Source: Collimonas sp. PA-H2 (GTDB lineage: Bacteria; Pseudomonadota; Gammaproteobacteria; Burkholderiales; Burkholderiaceae_D). From it: a stretch of DNA of 64,000 bases. Location of the stretch: the NCBI RefSeq assembly GCF_002564105.1, contig NZ_PDBX01000001.1, positions 2,356,001 through 2,420,000 on the forward strand, written 5' to 3'. Shown here piece by piece: positions 41,688 to 51,794 of this stretch (positions are counted from its first letter, which is position 1; each line of letters begins with the position of its first letter). The translations under genes and the position numbers were made by a program. The notes below the pieces were generated by a model. That model was not told the origin of the DNA. It did not search any database and saw only the letters and a list, made by a program, of their open reading frames with translations.

Positions 41688-41727
41688 GTCATTTACCGCC
41701 GATTCCCGAAGGATCGATAACAGACTA

Positions 41728-42141
41728 TCAGTTGCCGTTATTTGCATCGACCGGATATTGGCCGTTGGAGAAAACCAGCTGGCCGGAGCTGCGTGCCTGC
41801 GCCAGTTCTTGCTGGACTTCAGCGCGGGTCTTGGTGGATGCAACGGAGGGAGCGACGAACTGTGGATATTGCGAACCGGCGAAATCGAGTTCACCGGCAG
41901 CGCGTGCTTTTGCCAGTTCGGCCTGCACTTCGGCACGAGTCTTGCCGGGGACGTTGCTGGCTGCGACAGGCAGGTACACCGGATATTGCGAGTTGGCGAA
42001 ATTGAGTTCGCCGGCGGCGCGGGCGCGGACCAAGTCGGCCTGGACTTGGGCGCGGGTCAGCGGAGTGATGTTGTCGGCTGCAAATGCAGGAGCGGAAACG
42101 ATTGCGGTCAGGGCCAGTGCGGCGATCAGATTGGTTTTCAT
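41728..42141 (-). CDS. DUF4148 secreted repeat protein
   Basis: A 137-residue protein with a signal peptide (residues 1-21, ending AFA) and three tandem units of about 35 residues, each with TR-A-V-Q-EL--AR--GEL-F---QYPV. This is the DUF4148 repeat common in Burkholderiales, usually one or two units. Function unknown; copies are often induced in stress or metal responses. It has its own terminator downstream and a long, A/T-rich promoter region upstream. Confidence 0.86.
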   Translation of the reverse strand: MKTNLIAALALTAIVSAPAFAADNITPLTRAQVQADLVRARAAGELNFANSQYPVYLPVAASNVPGKTRAEVQAELAKARAAGELDFAGSQYPQFVAPSVASTKTRAEVQQELAQARSSGQLVFSNGQYPVDANNGN

Positions 42142-42259
42142 GATGAATGCTTTCTTGATTGAGTTGATAACAAAGTGTCAAATACAGCGGCCATGCGGCG
42201 CATGGTCTGACGGGGCGGCAACTTTGCTGGACCGTCGTGCTAGGCTTTGGAATATATAT

Positions 42260-42273
42260 CTATCACTAGGTAG
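42260..42273. promoter_or_regulatory. Candidate TetR operator 1
   Basis: CTATCACTAGGTAG: half-sites CTAT and GTAG around a 6-base centre; related to the two sites to its right. Confidence 0.4.
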
Positions 42274-42450
42274 ATAGCTAGAGGAAATAAAAAGCGCCTG
42301 TGATACGCGACACTTTTTGAATCCGCTATTTCATCCCGCAGCCAGGGCACGTTGCCCGATCCAGTCCTGATATTGCCGTAGGAAAAAAATCTGGGTCGGA
42401 TAAGGCTGTAACAACGTGTCTGCAACTACTGTAAGATGGATTCTAGTTAT

Positions 42451-42464
42451 CTACTACTAGGTAG
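42451..42464. promoter_or_regulatory. Candidate TetR operator 2
   Basis: CTACTACTAGGTAG: perfect half-sites CTAC / GTAG around six bases. Confidence 0.5.
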
Positions 42465-42535
42465 TCAAACGGTATTTGCTTATACAAATAAATCATTACC
42501 TGATACGCCACAGAAAATAAAAATCAGATATTTGT

Positions 42536-42549
42536 CTACCTTTCAGTAG
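42536..42549. promoter_or_regulatory. Candidate TetR operator 3
   Basis: CTACCTTTCAGTAG: perfect half-sites CTAC / GTAG, flanked by the longer inverted TGTCTA / TAGATA. Confidence 0.5.
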
Positions 42550-42732
42550 ATAACATGTGATAACATCCAAACAAAGCGTCTTTGTGATTTTGATTGTCGC
42601 GCTGGCTTGCCGCCGCAGGGATAAAAGACGTAGCATGGCGGAATATTTCGCAGTCTGGAATTGCCGCTTGGAATTGTATACAGCGCTTGCACCGTGCTGT
42701 GGCATCTCTATCTCTTTATAGGTAACAAGATC

Positions 42733-43347
42733 ATGAAAACCGTCTCCCCTGTACGCGAACAACTGCTGGAGCACACGCTGGTGCTGCTGGGCACGCGCGG
42801 CTATAACGGTTTCAGCTATCGCGACCTGGCCGAGCTGGTGGGCGTCAAGACTTCCAGCATTCACTACTATTTTCCGACCAAGGAAGACCTGGCGCTGGCG
42901 GCGGTGCAAGCCTATGCCGGCAACATCGGCGACATCATGCGCGGCATGGATGTGAACGGACCGCTCAAGGAACAGGTCGAAAAATACCTGGCGCTGTGGC
43001 GCAAGAATCTTGGCACCAGCCGCGTCTGCCTGTGCGGCATGCTGGCCGCCGAAGCCACCAGCCTGCCGCAAAACGTGCTGACCGCCTTGCAGTCTTTCTA
43101 CAGCATGCACGAAGCCTGGATCACCCAGCGGCTGGAACGCGCGGTGGCTGAAAAAGGCGTGAAACTGCCAGCCGCGCCGTCGGTTTACGCCATGACCATC
43201 CTGGGCGCGCTGCAAAGCGGTTTGATTTCCGCGCGCCTGTTCGGCAAGCCTTGCCGGCTCGATGCGGCATCGGCGATGCTGCGTTCCGCCGTCACTCCGG
43301 AAAACGGCAAGCATGCCGCGGCGGAAGCCGACGCCGCGCTTTCCTGA
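42733..43347 (+). CDS. TetR/AcrR-family transcriptional regulator
   Basis: A 204-residue repressor. The N-terminal HTH reads YNGFSYRDLAELVGVKTSSIHYYFPTKEDLALAAV; the C-terminal helical domain has a Cys-rich segment near residues 95-105 (SRVCLCGMLAAEA), which could sense electrophiles or metals as in NemR-like members. A GTAACAAG box precedes the ATG at 42733. It probably binds the three CTA/TAG palindromes upstream and controls itself and perhaps the DUF4148 gene or the old yellow enzyme gene at 45680. Confidence 0.85.
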   Translation: MKTVSPVREQLLEHTLVLLGTRGYNGFSYRDLAELVGVKTSSIHYYFPTKEDLALAAVQAYAGNIGDIMRGMDVNGPLKEQVEKYLALWRKNLGTSRVCLCGMLAAEATSLPQNVLTALQSFYSMHEAWITQRLERAVAEKGVKLPAAPSVYAMTILGALQSGLISARLFGKPCRLDAASAMLRSAVTPENGKHAAAEADAALS

Positions 43348-43482
43348 AACGCTTCGCCACGCCGGTCCAGTCGCCTTGCCTGAGCTGGCGTTGTTGTTGG
43401 ATGTCGACAAATTCCCGCATTCCCGTTTGATCCCCGCCTTCCTCTCCGCTTAGTCCTGACAGCGCTATCTTTTCTCCCGTAG

Positions 43483-43734
43483 CACCATGCATTTCCAGAA
43501 AGAGAACTGCAGCAAGTGCTGGCGCAAGGCTACGCGGTTTCCTTCGCTGAACGCTCCAGCGGCGCGGTGGCGATCGCCGCGCCCATCATGGACGCCGACG
43601 GCGCGGTGATCGCTTCGCTCAGCATCGCCGGCCCGGCCAGCCGCATTACCGCCGACAACCTGCAAGGCTTCATCGACCTGGTGGTGCTGCGTGCGCGTGA
43701 CCTGTCGCTGGGCCTGGGATACGCTTACCGTTAA
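43483..43734 (+). pseudogene. Remnant of an IclR-family regulator (effector domain end)
   Basis: The frame reads ...ELQQVLAQGYAVSFAERSSGAVAIAAPIMDADG..., then AVIASLSIAGPASRITADNL and a terminal helix, which is the end of the IclR effector-binding domain. A stop codon (TAG at 43480-43482) lies just before it in the same frame, and no HTH or first two-thirds of the domain is present. The last 80 or so codons of a lost regulator remain. Confidence 0.7.
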
Positions 43735-43765
43735 AGCAGCGGCGGCAAGCGCTTCCTTCCGCCAC

Positions 43766-44875
43766 TTAGTTTTGCAGGCCGGCGTTGAAGGCCTTCCAGA
43801 AACTGCTGTCTTCCATGCCTAGCGCATACATCGAAGTGCCGCCCAGGCCGTAGGCATTCACCAGGCCGGTTTTCAGCTTGATGCTGGCGGCGTTCTCGCT
43901 CCACACGGTATGCGTGCCGCTGCCGTCGGTGGCAGTGTAATTGAACACCAGCGAGTCGGTCTTGGTGTCGTAGCGCGGGGTGACGCCGTACTGCTTGATG
44001 AGCGCCGCGGTCTGGCGCCAGAACAGCTGGCTGCCGTCGCCTTTCTCCGGCCAGTCGTTGCCGTAGGCCGGGATGCCGTTCAGGATCTTGGCGGGCGCAG
44101 TCTTGCTGACGGCATAGTCGAGCGAATCTTCCATCCAGCCGGAGCCGGCCACCGGACCTGGTGACCATACCGGGATGGTTTCATCGTAAGTCATGATCTG
44201 GATGAAATCGACTGCCTGCCCCAGCGCCTGCAGGTCAAATGCCTTGTTATAGGAATCGTTTTCATCGGTAGCCGAAAATGCCGGCACGCTGATGATCAGC
44301 TTCAGGCCGTTGGCATGCAGCGCCGCGCCGAGGTCGGCAGCGAAACCGCTGAGGTTGGCGCGGTCTTCCGGCGCCACGTTTTCAAAATCGATATTGATGC
44401 CGGCCAGTCCCTTGGTTTGCGCCAGCGCTACCAGGTTGGCGATCGCCGCTGCCCGGCTGGCGGAGGTGACATCGTGCGCAATCGAAGGGCTCCAGTCGTC
44501 GGCCATGTTGGAGATGCAGCCGTAGGCCGGGATTTTCTTGGCGGCCAGGAAGGCGAGCGCCTTGGCCAAAGCGGGATCGTCGTTTTGCGGGATCTCGCCG
44601 CTGCTGGTGATGTTCCAGAAGTCGAGCGAGACGGCATTGAAGTTCTGGTAGCTTTTGATGAGATCGCTGTAATTGTTCGGATAGTCCGAGTAATAGGCCA
44701 GCACCGTTTTTCCCGGCGCGATTTGCGGCGCGGCCTTGGCTGCCGCCTGCGTTGCCGGGGTCGGCGCGCTAGCGCTGCTGCCGTTGTCGCCGCCGCCGCA
44801 AGCAGCCAGCAGTGCGCCGGCCAGTAGCGAGGCCAGTGAAGAAGCGAGCAATTTCCTGTTCAAAGAGCTATGCAT
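43766..44875 (-). CDS. GH18-family lipoprotein (chitinase-like)
   Basis: A 369-residue protein. Signal peptide with lipobox LLAAC-G (Cys near residue 26), an Ala/Pro linker, and then a glycoside hydrolase 18 barrel (about 55-365). It has the strand-4 motif GINIDFENV, with the catalytic Glu near 164, FIQIMTYDE for strand 6, and a W near the end. The layout resembles the YaaH/spore-cortex and chitinase-like branch rather than large secreted chitinases. It probably cleaves N-acetylglucosamine-containing glycans (peptidoglycan or chitin oligomers) in the periplasm or at the surface. Confidence 0.85.
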   Translation of the reverse strand: MHSSLNRKLLASSLASLLAGALLAACGGGDNGSSASAPTPATQAAAKAAPQIAPGKTVLAYYSDYPNNYSDLIKSYQNFNAVSLDFWNITSSGEIPQNDDPALAKALAFLAAKKIPAYGCISNMADDWSPSIAHDVTSASRAAAIANLVALAQTKGLAGINIDFENVAPEDRANLSGFAADLGAALHANGLKLIISVPAFSATDENDSYNKAFDLQALGQAVDFIQIMTYDETIPVWSPGPVAGSGWMEDSLDYAVSKTAPAKILNGIPAYGNDWPEKGDGSQLFWRQTAALIKQYGVTPRYDTKTDSLVFNYTATDGSGTHTVWSENAASIKLKTGLVNAYGLGGTSMYALGMEDSSFWKAFNAGLQN

Positions 44876-45089
44876 GAGTTATCCGGTGAGTGAGCTAAAT
44901 AGTTTCCGTACGGATATATATTTTAAGTGATAGCGCTAACTATCAGGAAGCGGAATCGCGCTTCGATCTTCAATAAAAACAAGCAAATGATTCAATAGCG
45001 CGCCTAATTATCAAAATCCTCGCTGGAACGCACAATGACCTCAATGCATGGCCGCGTGCACTTTCATCTCACTTATTGCGAGGATTCCT

Positions 45090-45644
45090 ATGTCACCAAT
45101 CGTTCACCCGTATTGCCGCTTGTTGCCCGCTGCTGTTGCGGCGGCATGCCTGTGCATAATCGCCCCCGCAGCGCGTGCCGACCAGCACAGCCTGCCCGAA
45201 CCGCATCACATCGCCGTGGCTGGCAATGCCGCCGATGCCGCGCCGCTGATCCTGGCGGCGCGCCGTTATGCCGCGTTCTGGAATAGCGGCGAGGAGCAAT
45301 ACGCACAACAAGCCCTGGCGCCGGATTTCACGGACCGCACCTTGCCCGCCGGCAGGCCCCAGGGCGTGGCCGGTCCGTTGCAGGCATCCAAGGGTTTCCG
45401 CGCCGCCGTGCCGGATCTCAGTGTTGAAATCGACGACATGGTGGTCGCCGGCGACCGCGTATCTCTGCATCTGCACTTCCGCGGTCATTTCAGCGGCAAG
45501 TTCGGCCAGCTCAAGGGTAGCGGCCAGCCTGTCGATTTCCAGGCTTTCGACCTGTACCGGGTAGCCGGCGGCCGCATCGCCGATAACTGGCACCTGGAAG
45601 ACAACCAAACCCTGATGCAGCAACTCGGCGCGGCTCAACCCTGA
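45090..45644 (+). CDS. Secreted SnoaL/NTF2-like protein
   Basis: A 184-residue protein with a signal peptide (to about residue 29, ARA) and a SnoaL-like alpha+beta barrel: RRYAAFWNSGEEQYAQQALAPDFTDRTLPAGRPQG, then DMVVAGDRVSLHLHFRGHFSG and the terminal strand RVAGGRIADNWHLEDNQTLMQQLG. This is the ester cyclase/polyketide-cyclase-like family. CGAGGA precedes the ATG at 45090. It lies 35 bases upstream of the old yellow enzyme gene and is likely co-transcribed. Confidence 0.84.
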   Translation: MSPIVHPYCRLLPAAVAAACLCIIAPAARADQHSLPEPHHIAVAGNAADAAPLILAARRYAAFWNSGEEQYAQQALAPDFTDRTLPAGRPQGVAGPLQASKGFRAAVPDLSVEIDDMVVAGDRVSLHLHFRGHFSGKFGQLKGSGQPVDFQAFDLYRVAGGRIADNWHLEDNQTLMQQLGAAQP

Positions 45645-45679
45645 ACCGGCCATCGTCAATTTCATTTTTAGGAGCAAGC

Positions 45680-46777
<1,098 letters not shown>

Positions 46778-46787
46778 CAAGGCGGGT

Positions 46788-47648
46788 TTACCAGCCCAGT
46801 TCGTAGACGGTCCAGCGCGGTTCATATTCGCTGAAGCCGAGTTTCTGATGCAGCCGCATGGACGCCGCATTGCCGGCAGCGACCAGGGCCCGCATCTCCG
46901 TCTCGTTCTGTGACTGCAGCTGCGCCGCCGCCAGCTGGTAAAGCTGTTCGGCGAGTCCCCTGCCGCGCCAGGCATGGCGCACGCCGACGCCTTCGACGCT
47001 GCAGCCGTCAACCATGACAAAGGCTTGGTACTCGCCGTCCGCATCGGCCAGTATCAGGCTGGCCTGCGGGTTTGCCGCCAGCCATTCTTCGCGCAAGGCG
47101 GCCTGCTCGGGAATCGGTGAATTCGGCACGCCGGCAAATGTTTCCGCATAACAGGCGTGCAGCTTGCCCCAGTCGATGGCGTCGTGGCCGACCGCTTGCA
47201 AGCCTGCTGGCAAGTCAGTTGCGGCAGCCAGCGGCAATGTGCGGGAAAAATTCACAAACTCGAACAAGGCGCTGAAACCGGCTCGCTGCAGGCCTTCGCG
47301 CTTGGCGGATTCGCCGGCCCGCACGCTGATGCGCAGCCTTTGCGCGCCGGCGGCGCGGACTTCTTCGCTGACGATGCCGATCAAGGCTGTGGCGACCTCG
47401 ACATCCGCCGCTATCAGGGGCGAGCCGTAGGCGCAGCCGTCGGCGGCGATGCCGAGCGTCACCCAGGCTGCGCATCCTGCGACCTGCTCGGCGCGCCAGA
47501 TCATGACCACGTTCTGGCCGTGCGCACGGGCCGGGCTTTGCAAATCGTGGGCGAGCGTGTGAACCAGGTGCGGCGCCAGCTGCCGGTTCCACAGGTCTTG
47601 CAGCATGGGCAGCGCGGCGGGCAGCAAAGGCGTGATGTGTAGGGACAT
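46788..47648 (-). CDS. GNAT-family N-acetyltransferase, two-domain type
   Basis: A 286-residue protein. The C-terminal domain is a clear GNAT: YQAFVMVDGCSVEGVGVRHAWRGRGLAEQLYQLAAAQL (acetyl-CoA pyrophosphate loop RGRGLA), then TEMRALVAAGNAASMRLHQKLGFSEYE. The N-terminal half is a degenerate GNAT-like unit, as in mycothiol-synthase-like proteins. Substrate unknown. Convergent with the old yellow enzyme gene. Confidence 0.83.
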   Translation of the reverse strand: MSLHITPLLPAALPMLQDLWNRQLAPHLVHTLAHDLQSPARAHGQNVVMIWRAEQVAGCAAWVTLGIAADGCAYGSPLIAADVEVATALIGIVSEEVRAAGAQRLRISVRAGESAKREGLQRAGFSALFEFVNFSRTLPLAAATDLPAGLQAVGHDAIDWGKLHACYAETFAGVPNSPIPEQAALREEWLAANPQASLILADADGEYQAFVMVDGCSVEGVGVRHAWRGRGLAEQLYQLAAAQLQSQNETEMRALVAAGNAASMRLHQKLGFSEYEPRWTVYELGW

Positions 47649-47668
47649 GATAATCAGATGGTGACGGT

Positions 47669-48574
47669 TTACTCCAGGCCAGCCGCGGCTGCGGCAAAGC
47701 GTTCCTGCAAGAATTCGATCAGCAGCTTGACCCTGGGCGGCTGGAAGCGGCTGCGGTGGTACAGCACGCTAAGCGGCGCGCTTTCGGTGAAAAATTCATC
47801 CAGTACCGTGATCAGGCGTCCGGCCCGGATATCGTCGGCGACGTCGAGCAGCGATTTGTAGGCATAGCCGTGGCCGCGCAACGCCCATTTGCGGATGATT
47901 TCGCCATCGTTGCTTTGCTGGTAGCGATTCATCCGTACGGATTTCGGCTTGCCGCCGGCGCGGTAGCGCCACTCGTTCATCGGTCCGGCGGCCGTCAGCA
48001 GCACCAGCGCCGGCAGGCCGGTCAGCTGTTCGGGGGTTTGCGGCTTGCCTGCGCGCGCCGCGCATTCCGGCGCGACGCACACCACGCGCCGGCCCGGCGC
48101 CAGCGTCCGCGCCACCATGCCGCTGTCGGCCAGGACGCCGTAGCGTATCGCCAGGTCGATATCGTCCTGCACCAGGTTGGCGGCGGAATCCGTCAGCGAC
48201 AACGCGAACTGCACCTGCGGGTACAGCTGGCGGAATTCGTCGAGATAGGCCAGCAGCAGATTGCGCCCCAGGTCCGATGGCGCCGAAATCCGCACGGTTC
48301 CCTGCACCAGGCTCTTGCCGGCCTGCAGCGCTTGCTCGGCCTCATCCATCAGCTCTAGCGCTTGCTGGCTATACAGCTTGTATAGCTGGCCTTCTTCGGT
48401 CAGGCGCAGGCGGCGCGTGGTGCGTTCGAACAGCTTGACCCGCAAGCGCGCCTCCAGCCGCTGGATCGCCGCGCTGGAGGCGGCCGGCGACAAACCATGT
48501 TTGCGCCCCGCCGCGGAAAAGCTGCCGAGCGTGGAGGCATCGATAAACAGTTTCATGACGCTGAGTCGGTCCAT
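47669..48574 (-). CDS. LysR-family transcriptional regulator
   Basis: A 301-residue LysR: HTH at about residues 5-65 (FIDASTLGSFSAAGRKHGLSPAASSAAIQRLEARLRVKLFERTTRRLRLTEEG) and a periplasmic-binding-like effector domain (VRISAPSDLGRNLLLAYLDEF, DIDLAIRYGVL). It lies 18 bases downstream of the next LysR gene on the same strand, so the two regulators share a transcript. Its target is not evident; the divergent epimerase gene beyond the pair is a candidate. Confidence 0.9.
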   Translation of the reverse strand: MDRLSVMKLFIDASTLGSFSAAGRKHGLSPAASSAAIQRLEARLRVKLFERTTRRLRLTEEGQLYKLYSQQALELMDEAEQALQAGKSLVQGTVRISAPSDLGRNLLLAYLDEFRQLYPQVQFALSLTDSAANLVQDDIDLAIRYGVLADSGMVARTLAPGRRVVCVAPECAARAGKPQTPEQLTGLPALVLLTAAGPMNEWRYRAGGKPKSVRMNRYQQSNDGEIIRKWALRGHGYAYKSLLDVADDIRAGRLITVLDEFFTESAPLSVLYHRSRFQPPRVKLLIEFLQERFAAAAAGLE

Positions 48575-48592
48575 GGCATTCGCATGTTGAGG

Positions 48593-49486
48593 TCAGGTGG
48601 CCTGTGCAATATAGCTGGAAACGCCGGCCACCAGTGCATCGAAGGCAGTGCGGCAGCGTTCGCTGGAACGCAGGTCCTCGTGCATGACGATCCAGGTTTC
48701 CAGCTCGCTCTTGACGGCGCCGGCCAGCACCGGCTGCAAATCCGGGTTGTGGCGGGCCAGCGGCGTCTGGCACATGCCGATGCCGTAGCCGGCACGGATC
48801 GCCGCCAGTTGCGCCAGCTGATTGTCGGTGCATAGCGAAAACATCTCGCGCGACAGCTGCAGGCCGCGCTGTTGCATGGCGCGGATGTAGCTGGTTTCCT
48901 GGTCAAAGCCGATCAGCGCATGCTGCTTGAGTTCCGCCACGCTGGCCGGCATGCCGGCCTGGTCCAGATAGCGGCGGTGCGCAAACAATCCCAGTGGAAT
49001 CGCGCCGACCTTGCGCGCGACCAGCGCGCCCTGGCTCGGCTGCACCATGCGCACCGCAATGTCGGCGTCGCGCTGCAGCAGGTCCTGGGTGCGGTTGGAT
49101 AGCACCAGTTCAATGTTGATGTCGGGACGGGCCTCGCGCAAGGCGGTCAGGATGGGCGGCAAGACTTCGGCGCCGACCACGTCCGCCGCCGTGATGCGCA
49201 CCGTGCCGCGCTGGCTGGCTGCGGTCGAGGCGCGTCGCAGCGCATTGGCGGTGACGCGCAGATTGTCGGCAAAGGGCCGCAAGGCCAGGGCGGTGTCGGT
49301 CGGCGCCAGCCCGGTTTGCGAACGGGTGAACAGCTTGACGCCCAGCGCTTGCTCCAGCGCTTCGATCTGGCGGCCGATGGTAGGCTGGGTCAGGCCCAGG
49401 CTACGGGCGCCGCCGGACAGCGAGCCCTCTTCCAGCACAGCCAGGAAAGCACGGTACAGATCCCATCCGGGTTCTTGGGTAGTCAT
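48593..49486 (-). CDS. LysR-family transcriptional regulator
   Basis: A 297-residue LysR of the kind with FLAVLEEGSLSGGARSLGLTQPTIGRQIEALEQALGVKLFTRSQTGLAPTDT at the N terminus and an effector domain starting GTVRITAADVVGAEVLPPIL. It is divergent from the SDR-type gene at 49585, with a 98-base shared promoter region, which makes that gene its likely target. Confidence 0.9.
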   Translation of the reverse strand: MTTQEPGWDLYRAFLAVLEEGSLSGGARSLGLTQPTIGRQIEALEQALGVKLFTRSQTGLAPTDTALALRPFADNLRVTANALRRASTAASQRGTVRITAADVVGAEVLPPILTALREARPDINIELVLSNRTQDLLQRDADIAVRMVQPSQGALVARKVGAIPLGLFAHRRYLDQAGMPASVAELKQHALIGFDQETSYIRAMQQRGLQLSREMFSLCTDNQLAQLAAIRAGYGIGMCQTPLARHNPDLQPVLAGAVKSELETWIVMHEDLRSSERCRTAFDALVAGVSSYIAQAT

Positions 49487-49584
49487 ACAAATATGTATAG
49501 CTGTTATGTTGAGATCGCCAATTTTAAACTAATCGCGCCGCTGTTACGCTGGACTCCTGTTTTCTTAATCCGAGGAGATCCACC

Positions 49585-50589
49585 ATGCAACCGACTAAGC
49601 AACCGATAACACTGGCAACGCCAACGACAACACAGCAAATCGCCCTGGTCCTGGGCGCCACCGGCGGCATCGGCAACGCCATGGCGCAAAAGCTGCTGCA
49701 GCGCGGCTGGCAGGTGCGCGCACTGCACCGCCGCGCCGCCCAGATGGCCGCCGCCGACAGCAGCGGCATCGACTGGCGCCAGGGCGACGCCATGCAGCAG
49801 GCCGACGTGATCGCCGCCGCCGAGGGCGCAGCCATCATCGTCCATGCGGTCAATCCGCCCGGCTACCGCAACTGGGGTGAGTTGGTGCTGCCGATGATAG
49901 ACAACAGCATCGCCGCCGCCCGCATGTCCGGTGCGCGCATCATCCTGCCCGGCACCGTCTACAACTACGGCGCCGATGCTTTCCCCGCACCGAGCGAGAG
50001 CTCGCCGCAAAATCCGGTCACGCGCAAGGGTGCGATCCGGGTCCAGATGGAACAGCGGCTGCGCAGCGCGGCGCAAGGTGGCGTGCGCTCGCTGGTGGTG
50101 CGCGCCGGCGATTTCTTCGGGCCGCACATGGCCAATTCCTGGTTTTCGCAAGGCATGCTGAAACCGGGCCTTCCGGTAACTGCGGTGACCTACCCCGGCA
50201 AGCGCGGCATCGGCCATCAGTGGGCCTACTTGCCTGATGTAGCGGAAACCATGATCCGGCTGATCGAACGTGAAGAGGCCCTGGCCGCCTTCGATACCTT
50301 CCACATGCAGGGTCACTGGGATGCCGACGGCACGCTGATGGTGGCCGCTATTGGCCGCGCCGCCGGCCGGCCTGACCTGAAAGTGAAGAGCTTCCCCTGG
50401 TGGCTAATGCCGGCGCTGGGGCTGTTTTTGCCGCTGATGCGTGAGCTGAGCGAGGTCGCTTACCTGTGGCGCCAGCCCTTGCGTATGGACAACCGCCGCC
50501 TGCTCAAGGTGCTGGGCAGCGAGCCGCACACAGCCTGGGATCAGGCCGTGCAGAGCACGCTGGCAGGCATGGCTTGCATCAAAGCATGA
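49585..50589 (+). CDS. NAD(P)-dependent epimerase/dehydratase (atypical SDR)
   Basis: A 334-residue Rossmann-fold protein with the glycine motif VLGATGGIGNAMAQKLLQRGW, AIIVHAVNPPGYRNW, IILPGTVYNYG (catalytic Tyr region) and RAGDFFGPHMANSW. The extended-SDR layout suits nucleotide-sugar or steroid-like substrates, but the active-site Lys motif is not canonical. GAGGAGA upstream marks the start at 49585. It is probably controlled by the divergent LysR. Confidence 0.86.
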   Translation: MQPTKQPITLATPTTTQQIALVLGATGGIGNAMAQKLLQRGWQVRALHRRAAQMAAADSSGIDWRQGDAMQQADVIAAAEGAAIIVHAVNPPGYRNWGELVLPMIDNSIAAARMSGARIILPGTVYNYGADAFPAPSESSPQNPVTRKGAIRVQMEQRLRSAAQGGVRSLVVRAGDFFGPHMANSWFSQGMLKPGLPVTAVTYPGKRGIGHQWAYLPDVAETMIRLIEREEALAAFDTFHMQGHWDADGTLMVAAIGRAAGRPDLKVKSFPWWLMPALGLFLPLMRELSEVAYLWRQPLRMDNRRLLKVLGSEPHTAWDQAVQSTLAGMACIKA

Positions 50590-50775
50590 TCCACGAGCAA
50601 CATTATATTTTGCTGTAATTGGTTCCCGGGAATTCATGTCGGGGGATAATGCGTCTTGAACTTGATTCACAAACGGCTGTCACCGTGCGCCGTCTCCCGG
50701 GAGGCGTGCAGCGGCCATCAATATTGGAAGCAACGCATTTTGAACACGACAAGAACCAAGCGCTGGAGCGGCAAG

Positions 50776-51273
50776 ATGGATTCCCTGACAACTGACTATC
50801 TGAAAGATGTCATGGGCAAGATGGAAGTGTACGGCGACCGCGTACAGTTCGGCCTGACCAGCCCGGGCCCGCGCCCGTATTATCAGCTCACCAACAGCTC
50901 CGACAAGAAGATGGCCTTCGACGGCAACAACCATCTGCTGCATCCAAAGGAAGACGAATTCGTCGGCGTCAACAGCACGCCGGTCTTCTCGCTGGAGCAG
51001 ATCAAGGCCGCCATCGCCGGCGGTTTCCGCTCCACCAGCAGCAGCTCCCGTAGTTCCAGTAGCGCTACCCGCAGCAGTAGCAGCCCGCGCGCCGGTTCGT
51101 CGGCGATGAAAGCCAAGGACCTGATCGACGCCGCACGGTATGAATATTTCAGAAGCAATCGCCAGATCATGCCGGACGGCATAGGCGAGCATTCGGCGGA
51201 AATCACCGAACTGATGCTCAAGGGAAGCTCAGCCGCGGACGCCTTCGGCGAAGTCATCAAGCGTCATTTCTGA
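50776..51273 (+). CDS. Hypothetical protein with a Ser-rich linker
   Basis: A 165-residue protein in two parts: an N-terminal region (to about residue 85, DRVQFGLTSPGPRPYYQLTNSS) and a C-terminal helical region (KDLIDAARYEYFRSNRQIMPDGIGEHSAEITELMLKGSSAADAF), joined by a 24-residue stretch of Ser, Arg and Thr. GGAG eight bases before the ATG at 50776 supports this start; longer frames run into the upstream intergenic DNA. No family recognised. Confidence 0.62.
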   Translation: MDSLTTDYLKDVMGKMEVYGDRVQFGLTSPGPRPYYQLTNSSDKKMAFDGNNHLLHPKEDEFVGVNSTPVFSLEQIKAAIAGGFRSTSSSSRSSSSATRSSSSPRAGSSAMKAKDLIDAARYEYFRSNRQIMPDGIGEHSAEITELMLKGSSAADAFGEVIKRHF

Positions 51274-51373
51274 TGCACCTGCCGTGGCCCGGTAGCACGC
51301 CTGGCCGCGGCATCTGTCAGCCACGACTGGGCTGGCATAATAGCCGGATCGCAATTCCTTAAAGGAAGCAGAC

Positions 51374-51775
51374 ATGATCCGGACAATCGCCTGCACCATC
51401 GCCGCTGCCACCACAATTGCCGCGCCGTCCGCCTGGGCCGGCTGTGCGGTCGCCGATGCGCTGATCGGCCAGTACGGCATTTCCTTTTCCGGTTTCACCC
51501 AATCCCTGCCCCGCGTCGCCCTGCCGGCGGAACAGCAAAGCCGCCCGCAGGCGCTGTTGACGCTAGACCTGCCCAACCGGAACGACCAGGTGCGCGACGG
51601 TTTTTCTCACACAGCCCTGATCAACAAAGAGCAGAAGCGCGTCTGGATTCTGCGCACCGGCGGCTTTGCCGGAGTCTACCAGTGGTATGGTCCGGTGGCG
51701 CTGCCGGATGCGGATTTTGCCGGCTGCAGGACCGAGCCGGGCAGCATGCCGCAACCGTCCGGCCGCGCCGGCTGA
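51374..51775 (+). CDS. Secreted hypothetical protein
   Basis: A 133-residue protein with a signal peptide (residues 1-22, ending AWA) and Cys at positions 24 and about 118. The middle has GFAGVYQWYGPVALPD. AAAGGAAG lies nine bases before the ATG. No family recognised. It converges on the TetR gene. Confidence 0.65.
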   Translation: MIRTIACTIAAATTIAAPSAWAGCAVADALIGQYGISFSGFTQSLPRVALPAEQQSRPQALLTLDLPNRNDQVRDGFSHTALINKEQKRVWILRTGGFAGVYQWYGPVALPDADFAGCRTEPGSMPQPSGRAG

Positions 51776-51794
51776 CGCCGGATTCCAGCGGATT

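Larger units (their letters stand above)
42142..42732. other. A/T-rich divergent regulatory region with three palindromes
   Basis: 591 bases, markedly more A/T-rich than the neighbours. It holds three CTA-N7-9-TAG-type palindromes (42260-42273, 42451-42464, 42536-42549) that probably bind the TetR regulator encoded to the right. No gene is seen in it. Confidence 0.55.

Noticed and set aside
43516..43734. A real 72-residue gene from the internal ATG
   Set aside because: The sequence is the end of an IclR effector domain and continues upstream of that ATG in the same frame up to a stop codon, so it is a remnant.
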